This document shows, piece after piece, positions 50,401 through 60,746 of a stretch of 64,000 bases of DNA (position 1 is its first letter; each line of letters starts with the position of its first letter). Made by a program: the position numbers and the translations under genes. The notes beneath the pieces were generated by a model that worked only from the letters and a program-made list of their open reading frames with translations, searched no databases and was not told where the DNA came from. The DNA is from Filosporella fistucella (lineage: Eukaryota; Ascomycota; Leotiomycetes; Helotiales), in the NCBI GenBank assembly GCA_030077755.1, contig JAQJZZ010000008.1, forward strand, positions 2,480,001 to 2,544,000, in the 5' to 3' direction.

Positions 50401-50663
50401 GTCCGGATCTGGGGAGTAACTTCGGTCCCTTCCCAGCCTATATGTATGATGTTAGTATGAAATTTTACATCATTTTTCGTGGCATCATATGCCGCAGAGA
50501 ACATGTATGCAGAGGAGGCAAAGAGAACTATAATACCCATGAAGAACAACTGCCCCATTGCCCTATAAAATCAGCACGTATTCTATCACGAGGTCGCGTA
50601 CATCACCCACCAATCCAAATCTTGCCATAGCGGGTCTAACTCCTCACTTTCTGACGACTCCAT
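47445..50663 (-). CDS. ngs1: NGS1-like GlcNAc sensor: GH3 domain fused to GNAT acetyltransferase
   Basis: In Candida albicans, Ngs1 binds GlcNAc through its GH3 part and activates catabolic promoters through the GNAT part, which acetylates histone H3. Six exons on the minus strand: 50663-50611, 50562-50537, 50437-50345, 50194-49634, 49580-48418 and 48368-47445, giving 939 residues. The GH3-like region (about 18-640) has GTEVTPQIRTLIEDHHLGAI, LIALDQENGGVNSL, GPVLDVLTN, KHFPSYGN and TISECLEMDAL. The NagZ-type Asp-Ser-His motif is missing and Glu stands where the GH3 nucleophile Asp is expected, which fits binding without hydrolysis. The GNAT region (about 640-939) includes HYVVRNSSTQALFGF and LGIISSLFVDPSKRNLSIG. 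Introns 2 and 3 (99 and 150 nt) are stop-free and in frame but have strong TACTAAC and TACTGAC branch sites. No signal peptide on the spliced form. Confidence 0.92.
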
Positions 50664-51473
50664 TTTCACGTTGATCCTTTCTGACGCCGTGATGGGTAGA
50701 TTCAACTGCAGTAGGGGTATTTCGGTATAAGCACGGCACAACGTCGCTCCTATTTAGAATCCCATAGCATATTCGCATGTTCATCCACAGTGCAACGTCT
50801 GAGGAGGATAAGTTAGGCGTGTATCATCAGCCTTGTCTCAAAAGACACCCGTGTAACGATAAAAGGTGGACTATCGCTGCTATCGCTTACTCTCTATTCA
50901 GGCATAGGTTGATGACTTAAAGGTAGTGGTTTTTGCGGGGGTTTACATCATCACGTGCAGGCAGTTCTTCGGCCAATCTTGGCCAATCTTCATCTCACTT
51001 CATCCAATTTCTCCTTTTTTTCGTCTCACAAATTTCCATGACATGAGCATCTAGATCATCGACTCTGAGGAGGCAAATGCACACGGAGTTCTCAGCCCTC
51101 CATAGCGTGTCGAGTTTTATACCGCCACAAAATGCCCCCATCTGATCTGAATCATGCTGCTCTGACTCGGGAAACTCGGGCATTTGACGATCGGATGAGA
51201 CGTTACATCCTAGCTCCACGATATCTTGCCATGTCCATTACCATTGACATTGCCATCAATGTTTTATGCCCACTCTTGAACGCCGCTGGTACCTAATGGA
51301 GTCATACTATCTTTTCAGTGGTCATGAAGTTTCTACACATGCAAAAGTAACTTAAGGCAGGTTTGTGCTCTGTGGAGTTCATCATTCATTATGTAGACCT
51401 ACAGGTAGATCGTGGTTTGATACCACAAGTTCTTATCAATATCTCATACCGTCCTTTCATATCAAATTATAAA
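50664..51473. promoter_or_regulatory. Divergent promoter ngs1 / dac1
   Basis: About 0.8 kb shared by the sensor and deacetylase genes. It contains twin CCAAT boxes and a CACGTG palindrome within 40 bp, listed separately. Confidence 0.6.
50952..50990 (+). promoter_or_regulatory. CACGTG palindrome and tandem GGCCAATCTT boxes
   Basis: CACGTG (50952-50957) is followed by two abutting copies of GGCCAATCTT (50971-50980 and 50981-50990). CCAAT is the binding core of the HAP/CBF complex, and CACGTG is a bHLH E-box core. A perfect tandem 10-mer in a divergent promoter is unlikely by chance, but binding is not shown. Confidence 0.5.
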
Positions 51474-52831
51474 ATGCCATCCGCTATTCCCACCGGAAGG
51501 GAGAGGATCACCAAATTCACCAATTGTCGGTTGGTGAAGGGCGATGAATTGGTTGCACAAGACTTGTGGGTGAGCTCAGAGACGGGAAAGATCGTGAGAA
51601 GTCAGGAGGCATTTTATGGAGAGCACATCGTTCCGGACATCACAATCAACTTGGGAGGAAAAATTGTTTCGCCTGGGTTGATAGATGTTCAGTTGAACGG
51701 CGCATTCGGATTCAACTTTTCGCAAATCCCAGAGGATCCTTCCACCTACCCCAAGACTTTACGGCAAGTCAACAAGTCTCTCATTCAAACTGGGGTCACG
51801 TCGTATCTACCAACCCTCACTTCCGAAAAGTCAGAGGTATACCACCAAGCGTTGCCATATCTTGGTCCTTCAGGCTCTCTCCGTCTGGCAAAAGATGGTG
51901 CCGAGTCTCTTGGAGCGCATTGCGAAGGGCCATTTCTCAATCCAACCAAAAATGGTATCCACAAAGTCGAGAATATTATTCCTGCAGTGCATGGCTTCGG
52001 TGATCTGGAGAAATGCTATGGAGCCTCAAATATCAATCCCACCATTTCTCCACTGACTGGGGCCTTGCAACCACCTCAGATAAAAATGATAACGGCGGCA
52101 CCAGAACGCGCTGCAATGACCCAGACTATCCCTGATATCACTTCAAGAGGAATTATCTACTCGATTGGACATACGGAAGCTACATATGAAGAAGCGTCTG
52201 CCGCTATTGCAGCTGGTGGAACCATGATCACACATTTATTCAATGCTATGCGTCCTCTGCACCACAGGAATCCAGGCGTTTTTGGCGTTTTGGGTATAGC
52301 TGAGAGTCTTCCTCGGCCATATTTTGGTGTCATTGCTGATGGCATTCATCTTCATCCTACGAGTATTAAGATCGCATTCAATGCACACCCAGATGGTTTC
52401 ATTCTGGTGACTGATGCGATGCACTTGGTGGGCTTACCGGACGGAGCATATGAGTGGACAAACGGAGAGAGAATTGTGAAGAAAGGACCAAGATTAACAC
52501 TGGAGGGAAGTGATAAGATCGCTGGAAGGTGAATTTGTGCTCTCCCTTTCGACAATGATAACAGCTGACAAGATATAGTTCTATCACACTCATAGAATGT
52601 GTAACAAACTTCCTCAACTTCTCAGGAGCGTCAGTCCCACAAGCTTTAAAGGCCGTGACTGCAACACCAGCTGCTATGTTAGGACTCACAGGTATCAAGG
52701 GGAGTTTGGAAAGTGACGCTGATGCCGATTTGGTGATTATCGAGGAAGAAGTCGATGTTCACGGGTTGAGAAATCTGAAGATCGACCAGGTCTGGAAATT
52801 CGGAGCGAAGGTTTGGGATAAAGATTTGTAA
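51474..52831 (+). CDS. dac1: N-acetylglucosamine-6-phosphate deacetylase
   Basis: Removes acetate from GlcNAc-6-phosphate, linking the kinase and deaminase of this cluster. Exons 51474-52528 and 52579-52831 (50-nt intron) give 435 residues. Amidohydrolase-fold markers: VSPGLIDVQLNGAFGF, the metal-ligand Glu in GAHCEGPFLNP, His in SIGHTEATYEEA, His in THLFNAMRPLHHR, ADGIHLHP, and the catalytic Asp in LVTDAM. The frame is open further upstream, but ATG 51474 (ataaaATGcc) has the best context and matches family length. The intron completes AGSSITLIECV. It is divergent from ngs1. Orthologues are Candida DAC1/NAG2 and Trichoderma dac1. Confidence 0.95.
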
Positions 52832-53226
52832 AGAAGTAGAATGTACATCCTGTATATATCGCATATCGTGGCGCTTGCGGGTGATTGAAGTGTTAGAATT
52901 TAGAGCAGAAGAAACAAGTTTGCAAATCATGCTTCCAATCATCCTCATATCTGTGACATCTTTCGTGAGCGTCACGAATCTCCCAAGCTTCAGCATCTAG
53001 AGATGAAACCAACTCCGGGAGAATTTACATCATGTAGGGTATGCTGTAAGTCATGCAGAAGCAATTCCACACCTGTTTTCTTCTTGAACATGATACAAAC
53101 TGAAATTTTCATTTTATTTACATAACACACTACGGGTATATATCCAATCGCTCATCCACTTTAGAGCTTATTTTTAAAGTATCCACCAAAGAATCGAAAT
53201 CGTCCAAGAAAAACAATTCATAACGC
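52832..53226. other. Convergent 3' region dac1 / NLP gene
   Basis: About 0.4 kb, the two 3' flanks. Nothing else recognised. Confidence 0.5.
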
Positions 53227-54044
53227 TTAAAAAGTAGCAGCAGCAAGATTAGTCGTGAAATGAGCGTTATTGAATGGCACATTCGCAGCGCCGAAGTCGG
53301 TGGTCTCCAAAGCTGTTTGGGCAACAGTTGGTAAACTCTCCCAAGCAATCAATGGTTGCTGTCCTCCCACAGTTGAAGTGAGACCACAAGCATGATTGAC
53401 AGGCCATATACTTTCATATTTGATGAGAGCACCGGTTCCACTGAGTGAGTAGCCGCTTGTCGCGCAGTCCCAGCCACCGTGAGCGGAGGGGCAGACGGCG
53501 AGGATGTTGGCTGAGGTTGTTGCTGTGGCGCTGGAGAGCCAGATTATGACTCCTTCCCAGTCGTGTCTGTGTCCAAGACCATCCGATGGCTCATCTTTGG
53601 GGAAGTACCTGGAGATAGTAAGTAAGGATTCTTGTGAAATAGAGGTTAAATATACCAAGAGTACATTACCGCATAGCGGCCGTTGGATGCAGCACCTCGA
53701 ACATATATTTGGCCTGTACTGCTGCTGCACCCACCGTTGCTGGAACCCGATGTTGCCAGCCCACCACTAACTGATGTCAGAGAATTGCAGAAAGAGAGTA
53801 TAAGACACGAAACTTACCCGGTGTTACCAGAAGCGTCAACAGCTGGGAACGGAACACATCCATTCACAACCTTGAGATATGGCTGGTATGCTTCATACAC
53901 AGCTCCAACGGTGCCACTGGGAACGGTCTCTGGAAATCCAACAACGGCATCATGATCAATGACTGCGCGACGTTCAATTGGGTTGGCATTGACAGCAGCC
54001 AACAGCCCAACGGAAAGTTGTAATAGTCTTGAAAGTACAGCCAT
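53227..54044 (-). CDS. Type I necrosis- and ethylene-inducing-like protein (NLP)
   Basis: Secreted NPP1-family protein; many members bind plant sphingolipids and damage dicot membranes, others are non-toxic. Exons on the minus strand 54044-53818, 53766-53656 and 53608-53227 with introns of 51 and 47 nt give 239 residues, the usual size. An N-terminal signal peptide of about 20 residues ends near VNAN. The first cysteine is in NGCVPFP and the second in NGGC, matching type I NLPs with one disulphide. The calcium-site heptapeptide GHRHDWE is intact and all splice phases agree, so the gene looks functional. Whether this copy is cytolytic cannot be told from sequence. It is outside the GlcNAc cluster functionally though adjacent. 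Confidence 0.93.
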
Positions 54045-55432
54045 TCTGAATAATAGGATATGGCTGAGGAATTGCAGTGATAATCAAACAATTTCCACTT
54101 GAAAACAGCAGATATGGTTCTCTTATATCCTCACTGTGAGCGGATCCCAGAGGCAATCATTGCCCCGCACAAACCATCAGGGTTTAGAGATCTCAATAGC
54201 GGACATAGACTCCAAAACGTACAGAGCCCCTCGGCGATCCCAATCGGAGAAACTATTCAGATCACGTTGCAACTGCCGCCCTGTCCTCACCGGCTTCTTT
54301 TCCTCATCTTGGCTCTACCTGCACCGGCTAACCTGTCATGCATCTCCACTCTCTCCCAAGAAGAAGAACGTGCTCTATAAGAACGATACCGCGAATTAGA
54401 CTATAAAGCGCTGTTATAGTACGTACCGGTTCTCCATCTAGAAAGGGCAGGAGCTGAAGGTAGAGTAGGTGTATATTAAGAGCGGTATTGAAGCAGATTA
54501 GAGCGAGGTTACGGCTTTGGTGATCGAGATGGGATAGACGTTTCCAAATGCAGGGCTTCTGCCGGCACGATTCGCACGCCTGCAGGGGAGCTTGTCAGGC
54601 AGTGTGGGGAGCTTGGCATAGCCCTGGGATGCTGGACTTGCCGACCTATGCGCGGCACGGATCGATACACGATGTGATCGAGTCTTTGTCCTGCTTCCTG
54701 CAAGTAATCTATACTGTATAACATTCCAAGTCTCTATGAAAATGATGAGAACGTGGTTGTGCTCAGTCTTTGGTCCGGACTCCGAGTAGCAGGGAGCGAA
54801 ACCAAAATCTAATTTCATCTTCGCGGCTAAAGTTTCTCTTTTCGACAAACATGTCAAAGCTTCGGTTGGCAAGCAGTCTGCCTTACCGCATTAAAGTTCA
54901 ATATTCGAGATGATATTAGTCCAAGCTTCGATTTTGATAAAGCGAGGCGTAAGGGGCAGTGGCGAAGACGTGCGGAGCTTGGTAGCTTTTGCTGCGGTTT
55001 TACACTTTTCTCGCTATCTGGGACATCTAACATGGTGTTTCTTATGCATTCTGACCATCAAAATAGCAGGAATCTTTGTTTGCTCAGTTCACTGGCTGAG
55101 AACATCATCAGGATCCAAATTTATTTGAGTTTGTTTCACGGTGAAGGAACATTCAGTCTCAAAGGACTTCTATTCTGGTCTATGGCAATGATATCGTTCC
55201 ACTTGATATGGATTGCTTCAGACAATGCGGAAATGTCCTCATCATCGACCCATGTACCAGATACAGTCTCCAGACGATGTTCCATTCTATTCCCTTCAAT
55301 GCCCTCCGACGACAAAGTCACAGATGGACCTATGCCATCGGTTAGCTCCTCCCCTCAGAACACCACAGAGAGAGCATACCATCTCAATTGAGACTTATAC
55401 ATCTGTCAATTGTCCCTCCGTCCATCAAGGCT
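54045..55432. other. Gene-poor region beside the NLP gene
   Basis: About 1.4 kb. A 124-codon frame at 54498-54872 (minus) lacks recognisable features. A better-looking coding fragment at 55136-55348 is listed separately. Possibly old duplicated or transposon-derived sequence, but I could not identify an element. Confidence 0.4.
55136..55348 (-). pseudogene. Possible orphan exon or gene remnant
   Basis: A 70-codon minus-strand frame, preceded by a stop and ending at a TGA at 55136. Its composition looks protein-like (WVDDEDISALSEAIHIKWND, balanced charges and hydrophobics) rather than random. No start fits well and no partner exon was found, so it may be a relic or a terminal exon. I do not recognise it. 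Confidence 0.25.
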
Positions 55433-55528
55433 TTAGTTCTGTCCGGTTGAGCCAGCTCCGCAGGCATGGCATGAACCATGATAATCATCTGCACCGCAAG
55501 TGGGACAACTTGATGAATTGCCTGTCAT
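55433..55528 (-). CDS. Cysteine-rich mini-ORF with CPxCGAxxYHGxCxxC motif
   Basis: A 31-codon frame (ATG 55528-55526, TAA 55435-55433). After seven residues it reads CPTCGADDYHGSCHAC and ends within eight more. The same arrangement ends the repeat protein at 56881-57216 on the same strand: there it is CPRCGAPGYHGQCYSC followed by nine residues, and both proteins end in Asn. Two CxxC-like pairs with an internal His suggest a small zinc ribbon. The match in motif, position and strand argues for a real paralogous pair, or a last exon whose upstream exons I could not place. Function unknown. Confidence 0.45.
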   Translation of the reverse strand: MTGNSSSCPTCGADDYHGSCHACGAGSTGQN

Positions 55529-56030
55529 GATGGCGATTTCTGAAAGACTGTCAGGAAATTTAGGTTCTGCTCCGCTCTTGTAAGTTGGAAGAATACCGAC
55601 TTGCTGCTTGTACTGGGAGATGCGTGTTTGGTAATGCTTTTGTTCTTATTCCCGTTCTTGTCGATGTGTTTATGTCTTTTCCGTGTCTGGGGATTATGTA
55701 TCAGCAGTGGAAAGCAGAACGACACAAAATTCTTACGTAGATGTGACTGGTAGCTCCACGCTCAGATTTAATTTGAACAATGAGAATATGGTGTATCTGC
55801 TTTTATGCTCCAATTCAATTCTATCACTGAGATTCTCACCAATACATGCTTTTGGACTTCAACATGGTCTAAGTACAGCAGAGTCCGGGAGCCCTGTCAA
55901 TCGATTGTCTTGTGATATCTATACTCACAGCTCCAGCACAATGTGTATGCAATTCAAATCATCTAAAGTATGAGCAATTTGCGGCTGTGCATCAGCCGAC
56001 CATTTGTAGAACTGTTACATCCTTAAAATC
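55529..56030. other. Intergenic, nothing recognised
   Basis: About 0.5 kb upstream of the mini-ORF, bounded on the right by the tandem repeats. It could contain that gene's promoter or missing 5' exons. Confidence 0.35.
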
Positions 56031-56580
56031 AATCGTGGAATATCACGGACACGAAGCAGGATGAATAGTCTGAAGTACAGAGTCTAGAATGAAAACTCAA
56101 AGTACACATAATCATAGCACCAGCATTGCTTTCACAATACAATCTCCGTGGATTGGACAATGAATCAAACTAAAATCAACTACAATCTCGTCACATGGCA
56201 AGGTAAGTCAGGAACCAGTCGTTGAATACCACGGACACGAAGCGGAGCGAATAGTCTAAAGTAAAGAGTCTAGAATGAGTGCTCCAAGTACAATTAGTCG
56301 AAGCAGCGGCATACTTTCACAATACAATCTTCGTGGATAGGACGACGAATGAAAAGACGTCAAACCACAATCTCGTCACATAGCAAGATGATTCAGGAAT
56401 CAGTTGTGGAATATCACGAACACGAAGCGGGATTAATAGTCCAAAGTAAAGAGCTTAGAATGGAGGCTCAAAGTGCACATAATCGAAGCATCGTCAATCT
56501 ACTCAATACAATTTTCGTGGGATTGGACGACGAATGAAAAGAAGTCAACCACATTTTCGTCACGTAGCAAGATGATTCAC
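56031..56580. repeat. Three tandem ~185-bp repeats
   Basis: Three head-to-tail copies, aligned on a shared core (ATAyCACGrACACGAAGC) at 56040, 56226 and 56411, giving periods of 186 and 185 bp. Other shared blocks are AATAGTC..AAGTA.AGAG, CAATACAAT.T.CGTGG and TCTCGTCACATnGCAAG. Copies differ by scattered substitutions, so the array is old. It is non-coding on both strands as far as I can see. Confidence 0.85.
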
Positions 56581-56880
56581 GGGAAATCAACGCAGCACAG
56601 ATTGCATTGAAGCGACGTTTGAATGTCCTTCCATTGATCATGCTATCATACCCTCAAAGAACTGCCAGCAACGCATCGTAGAATCCCAAAGTCAACCATT
56701 GAATAACATCTTCGACCGCTCTTTCCGTCCTCAGCGCCGAAGATAGACTCGAAATCATACTTTCGAAATATTAGCCTCGAATTCAACTTTCAAAGATGAA
56801 CACATACCATAGCAACGCTTAGGTATCTCTTAAAAGCAAAATCCTTCCACCAAATTGATATCAAATCTTTCAGAACGACT
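56581..56880. other. Short spacer, no feature
   Basis: About 300 bp between the tandem repeats and the stop codon of the cysteine-rich repeat gene; probably its 3' UTR. Confidence 0.4.
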
Positions 56881-57216
56881 TCAGTTTAGACCGAAACCAG
56901 TGCCGCTGTGGCAGGAATAGCATTGACCGTGATAACCAGGAGCGCCGCATCGAGGACATTTGTCTGAATTGGATGGCTTGCGAGGCTTTGGAGCAGGTGG
57001 AGGGGCTGCTGCTTGCTTGGCTGGCTCAGAGGTAGGTTCCTCAGAGGCTTTAGTGGTAGTAGATTCGTTTGGAGTAGGTTCCTTGAAGACCTTGGTGGAA
57101 GTAGAATCGTTTGGAGTGGGTTCCGCGGTGACCTTGGTAATAGGAGACTCGCTTGGGATAGGTTCGGCAGAGAGCTGGGTGATAGGAGAGTCATTTAGGT
57201 CATGAGTTGGCTCCAT
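56881..57216 (-). CDS. Small repeat protein with C-terminal cysteine motif
   Basis: An intronless 111-residue protein I cannot name. Residues 18-59 are three 14-residue repeats of the form EPTPNxSTxTK plus three residues, with a degenerate copy before them; the DNA period is 42 bp (57040-57165). A Pro/Ala/Lys linker (AAAPPPAPKPRKP) leads to CPRCGAPGYHGQCYSC at residues 87-102 and the chain stops nine residues later. Without a signal peptide it should be intracellular; the cysteines look like a zinc ribbon. The in-frame repeats, their mostly conservative differences and the related motif in the mini-ORF at 55433 support a real gene. The role is unknown. Confidence 0.6.
   Translation of the reverse strand: MEPTHDLNDSPITQLSAEPIPSESPITKVTAEPTPNDSTSTKVFKEPTPNESTTTKASEEPTSEPAKQAAAPPPAPKPRKPSNSDKCPRCGAPGYHGQCYSCHSGTGFGLN
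57040..57165 (-). repeat. 42-bp coding minisatellite, three copies
   Basis: In-frame direct repeats encoding 14-residue units of the small cysteine-motif protein. Copy number is likely to vary between strains. Confidence 0.75.
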
Positions 57217-57862
57217 GATTGCTTGTTGCGTTTTGGACGTGTTTGGATTTTGATTGCTTGGGGTGACTGAAAGATTGTTGTCAGATGGAGAGAGTTTGTT
57301 TGAAGATTGTTGACGACAACTGGTATAAATACCGTTTGCACGCCGAGAATTGGCTCCGTTTGGTCGCCATGAGTCGTTGTATGATGTCGTTTTAGTGTAT
57401 ATCGCATCGATGTTCTTGAATGTACCTTTGTATACTCTTCTATACTTGCCTGATAGAACGAGGTTGAACGCTCATCATGGATTGCGGCTTGGGCGATTCA
57501 CATCTTTCGGCGTGTTAACGAGTCAAAACCTTTAATACTTTGTCTTGCGACATGTTCAATGTCACACTGAAATACCAGGACACCAATTGGCTTCAACCAA
57601 ACTTTACGCGTTAGCAAATACCACTTTAAGATGCACAACAGAATAAAACAGAAAAACTTCAGGTGGGAGATTCGAAGCTGATTCATTGTCAAGTCATTCT
57701 GTTTTCTTCACAAAATGCCCCTCACAAACACCATTCGTTGAACGCCCATTGATGTATTGCCATTGCATTCATGAAAGTACACCTAAGCAATCCCCGGAAG
57801 CTGCCATAGTGCCTCTCAGCCATCCCTTGCAAACATGAAAAAGACCCAGCAAACCAGTTCAT
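57217..57862. other. Intergenic, no gene seen
   Basis: About 0.65 kb: promoter of the small repeat protein and 3' flank of the ribosomal protein gene. Confidence 0.5.
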
Positions 57863-58668
57863 TTATTTCTTGGCAGCAGCGGCCTCATCAGCCTTCTCCT
57901 TCGCCCGCTTGTCACGCGCACCCTGGTATCTAGCCTCGGATCTGGCATCCCTCAACTTTCTGTAAGCACCACCCTCCACTGGCTTGGGCAGAGCACTCTT
58001 CTTGATCTCGCTGACACCGGCCTCAACGTTGGTGATTGGGAGACCACGCTTGATGCTTGTGACGGTATCCTTAACGGCTGAGACATCCTCCTTGGAAGCA
58101 TCACCAGTCTTGTGTTGACCCAACTTGCGGGGGAAGAGGATCAATTTGGCACGGTAAGCCTTTAGGCGTTCGACGTTGACGGAGAGAGATTCGGTGGAGA
58201 GATTTTGGCGGCGGGGGTCAACTGAGATACCGATCGTTGGTGCGAGCTTGCGGGGGATACCAGCTTCCTGTATACTGTCAAAATCCATCTCTAAGTATAT
58301 TTATCCTAAAATCCATACCTTCAACTCGGTCAAGGTGAAACCACGTCCAGCTCGTACACGACGGTTGTACTTGATGGTTGGGCATCGAACAATTGGTCTC
58401 AACTTGTCAACTGGGCGGGGAGCGACTGCTGCAGCCTTTGAGAGACGAGCATTACGGCGTCTGAGTTTTCGGCCGGGCTATCCATCATGTTAGAGTCTGC
58501 TGTAGTTGAGATATCGAATTGTGCGATTTACCTGGTCGAAATGAACTCGGACTCGTCGTTGCCAATCCTTTCGGAAATCTGGAGAAGTCAGCATGCGATT
58601 CTCCTCATGGAATCGCAGAGAGGGAACTAACGGTTGTGAGGGATCTGTTGGTTATGCTTGATCGCCAT
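57863..58668 (-). CDS. rpl13: 60S ribosomal protein eL13
   Basis: Structural protein of the large ribosomal subunit. Exons on the minus strand 58668-58632, 58578-58532, 58477-58319 and 58267-57863 give 215 residues, the normal length. The start [20 protein letters not shown] is standard for the family, and two introns interrupt its first 30 codons, as is common in fungal ribosomal protein genes. [19 protein letters not shown] bridges intron 3. The protein is very basic and ends in an Ala/Lys tail. All splice phases agree (37, 47, 159 and 405 nt). Confidence 0.97.
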
Positions 58669-60172
58669 TGTGTCGGATTGCGATCAAGAAATCGTTGGGC
58701 GTTGTCGTCGAGAAGTTCGTTGATGCGATCAACTTCGAAAATTTGGCTGTAGGGCACGAAATCCCACAAACCGTGCAAGCGAATTTTCAAAATTAGCTTA
58801 GAGCCTGAGGCACAAAGTCATGTGGTTGGCCTGCATCCGGGCCACAGCTCAAGCTCTTGCGGACGTAGGTAGGTATTATGGTAATGAAGGTATAATCTTC
58901 CAGATAATCTTCAGCAGATAATATTTTGCCATAGATGGCAATCCCTTGCTCAAAGATCTGTTTCTTCAGCCCATGGATGAGGTAGTCACGTGAATGGACA
59001 CGATTGAGCCCTGTGAAGAGAGAGACTACCGTAGATATATCAGTTCAGAAGGAAGAGGTTCTATGTCTGGCTATGGCAATATTATTGTGTACAGGTTTCA
59101 AACCGGATAGTCTAGAAAGAAGTTTTGGTTAAATCTTGGGATTGTGCTCCTGCAACATGGGAACTTTTGCATCAACCTTACTGTTGCCCACTTCTCTCAG
59201 ATTACAAAGTGTGTTGAGCACTTTAGTCGAGCCATTCTCCGTCATACATTTTGGTACAGAAGGCGAAATTGAATTCAAAAGATAGTAATGTGTTTGGAAA
59301 TCTTCTCTTGTGCCACTCAGAATATGTCAGTTACTTGCTCGTGATCCAGGTGGTCTGATGGTGTGTGATGGAAAGCCCGTTCAAGCTGACTCTACTTGTC
59401 GGTTTGTTTTACGACACTTGGATCTCATATGAGTGGCAATTGGTCACAGAGAAGGGTAGAAGAGGATGTCCTAGACCTGGGCGAAGTCAAATAAAATTGA
59501 AATTATGTTCTCCTAGCTGTCCATTCCTCAACACCAACGAACATCTCCCCAATTCCCGTCGATCCAAATCAAAATCCCTGGGGCCAAAGACATTTTGAAT
59601 CTAAGCTCTCCCCAGTCTTCACATATCAGGTTGCGAATCTCCTCAACTTTTCTTGTAGCCTTGACGCGCTTATACTATTCCACGCTACGTAGCGATCTCT
59701 TCTTCATGCTATGGCAGCAGCCAGAGTCACAATGAAAAGTTTCCATAAAATGGATGCAATCAAAAATTCCGCCGATGACGTCCCCGAAGGAAAGTCAACC
59801 CGTCTTGACACCCCGATGTGCAATGGAGGTCTCGTCGAGCAACTGCAGCCATTCTTGAGCGGTGCAGTTTCAACAAGGTAAGTATGAAGAAGAAAAGCAG
59901 GATATGAGGAGGAAGAGATAGTTTATATAGGTAATCCGACACTAGTGTTGATCCCTGAGGCAGCTACTTTTCACGTGTCACTTGAGATCAAGTGCAAACA
60001 GAGCAAACTCAATACCAGGGTTACCGGCACGTGAGCCCGGCGCGACTTTCAGTTTGATGGATTGCGGTTCGCGATTTTCTGAACTGGCCTCAAGCAGCCC
60101 CCTACAAACCACACTCCTTATTCACCGGCACAAACCTCACTCCAGTTACTGTCGATTCATTCTATCGTAATC
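58669..60172. other. Divergent intergenic region eL13 / DPM3
   Basis: About 1.5 kb with only short frames; no gene or repeat supported. It contains the ribosomal protein promoter on the left. Confidence 0.5.
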
Positions 60173-60630
60173 ATGACTCGCGCTCAGCAAACTGTGTCAA
60201 TTGGGCTCCTGGTCACATCCGTATGCAAACCTTCTGGTGTGATTATTATATCAATAGCTAACCACTCAGTTGTACCTTGCTTTGTACCTCCAACTTATCC
60301 CACTTCCTAGCCTCATCTCAGAAGAGATAATTCCTGTTGTACGTCATGTCTTTCTTGTTGAAAATCTTCAACCCCATAGAGATGAAACCCCCGAACCCCC
60401 CTCCTTCAACACCTCCTAACTCTCCTGCATCTCTTCATTAAATCATCGAGTCCACTGACCCCTCTCAGCTACCTCTCTGGGCACTTGTCTCTTTCGGCGC
60501 ATACCTTCTGTTCAAACTCGGTTACGGAGTATTTACGTTCAACGATGTACCACAGGCACATGCAGAATTGATGAAGGAGATCGATCTTGCGAGGGCAGAT
60601 CTGAGAACAAAGGGAGTGGACGTCGACTAG
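60173..60630 (+). CDS. dpm3: Dolichol-phosphate mannose synthase subunit 3 (DPM3)
   Basis: A small ER membrane protein that tethers the catalytic subunit DPM1 for making dolichol-phosphate-mannose, the donor for N-glycans, GPI anchors and O-mannosylation. Exons 60173-60220, 60270-60338 and 60469-60630 give 92 residues, the typical size. Two hydrophobic segments (about residues 8-28 and 38-60, LPLWALVSFGAYLLFKLGYGV) are followed by the signature FNDVPQAHAELMKEIDLARADLRTKG, a soluble helix that contacts DPM1. Intron 2 is 130 nt. No single exon is long enough to be found without splicing. Confidence 0.93.
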
Positions 60631-60746
60631 GGGCGAGGACTCGGAACTTATGGATGTGGGACAACAAATAGGGCGAACTGTCTGTGATAATTTGCTGCCT
60701 CATGGCTAGGCTCTGGAAATCTACGCATGGATTCAAGCACCCGTGT

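Noticed and set aside
54498..54872. 124-codon minus-strand frame beside the NLP gene
   Set aside because: No motif or start context. It might be an eroded element, but nothing identifies one.
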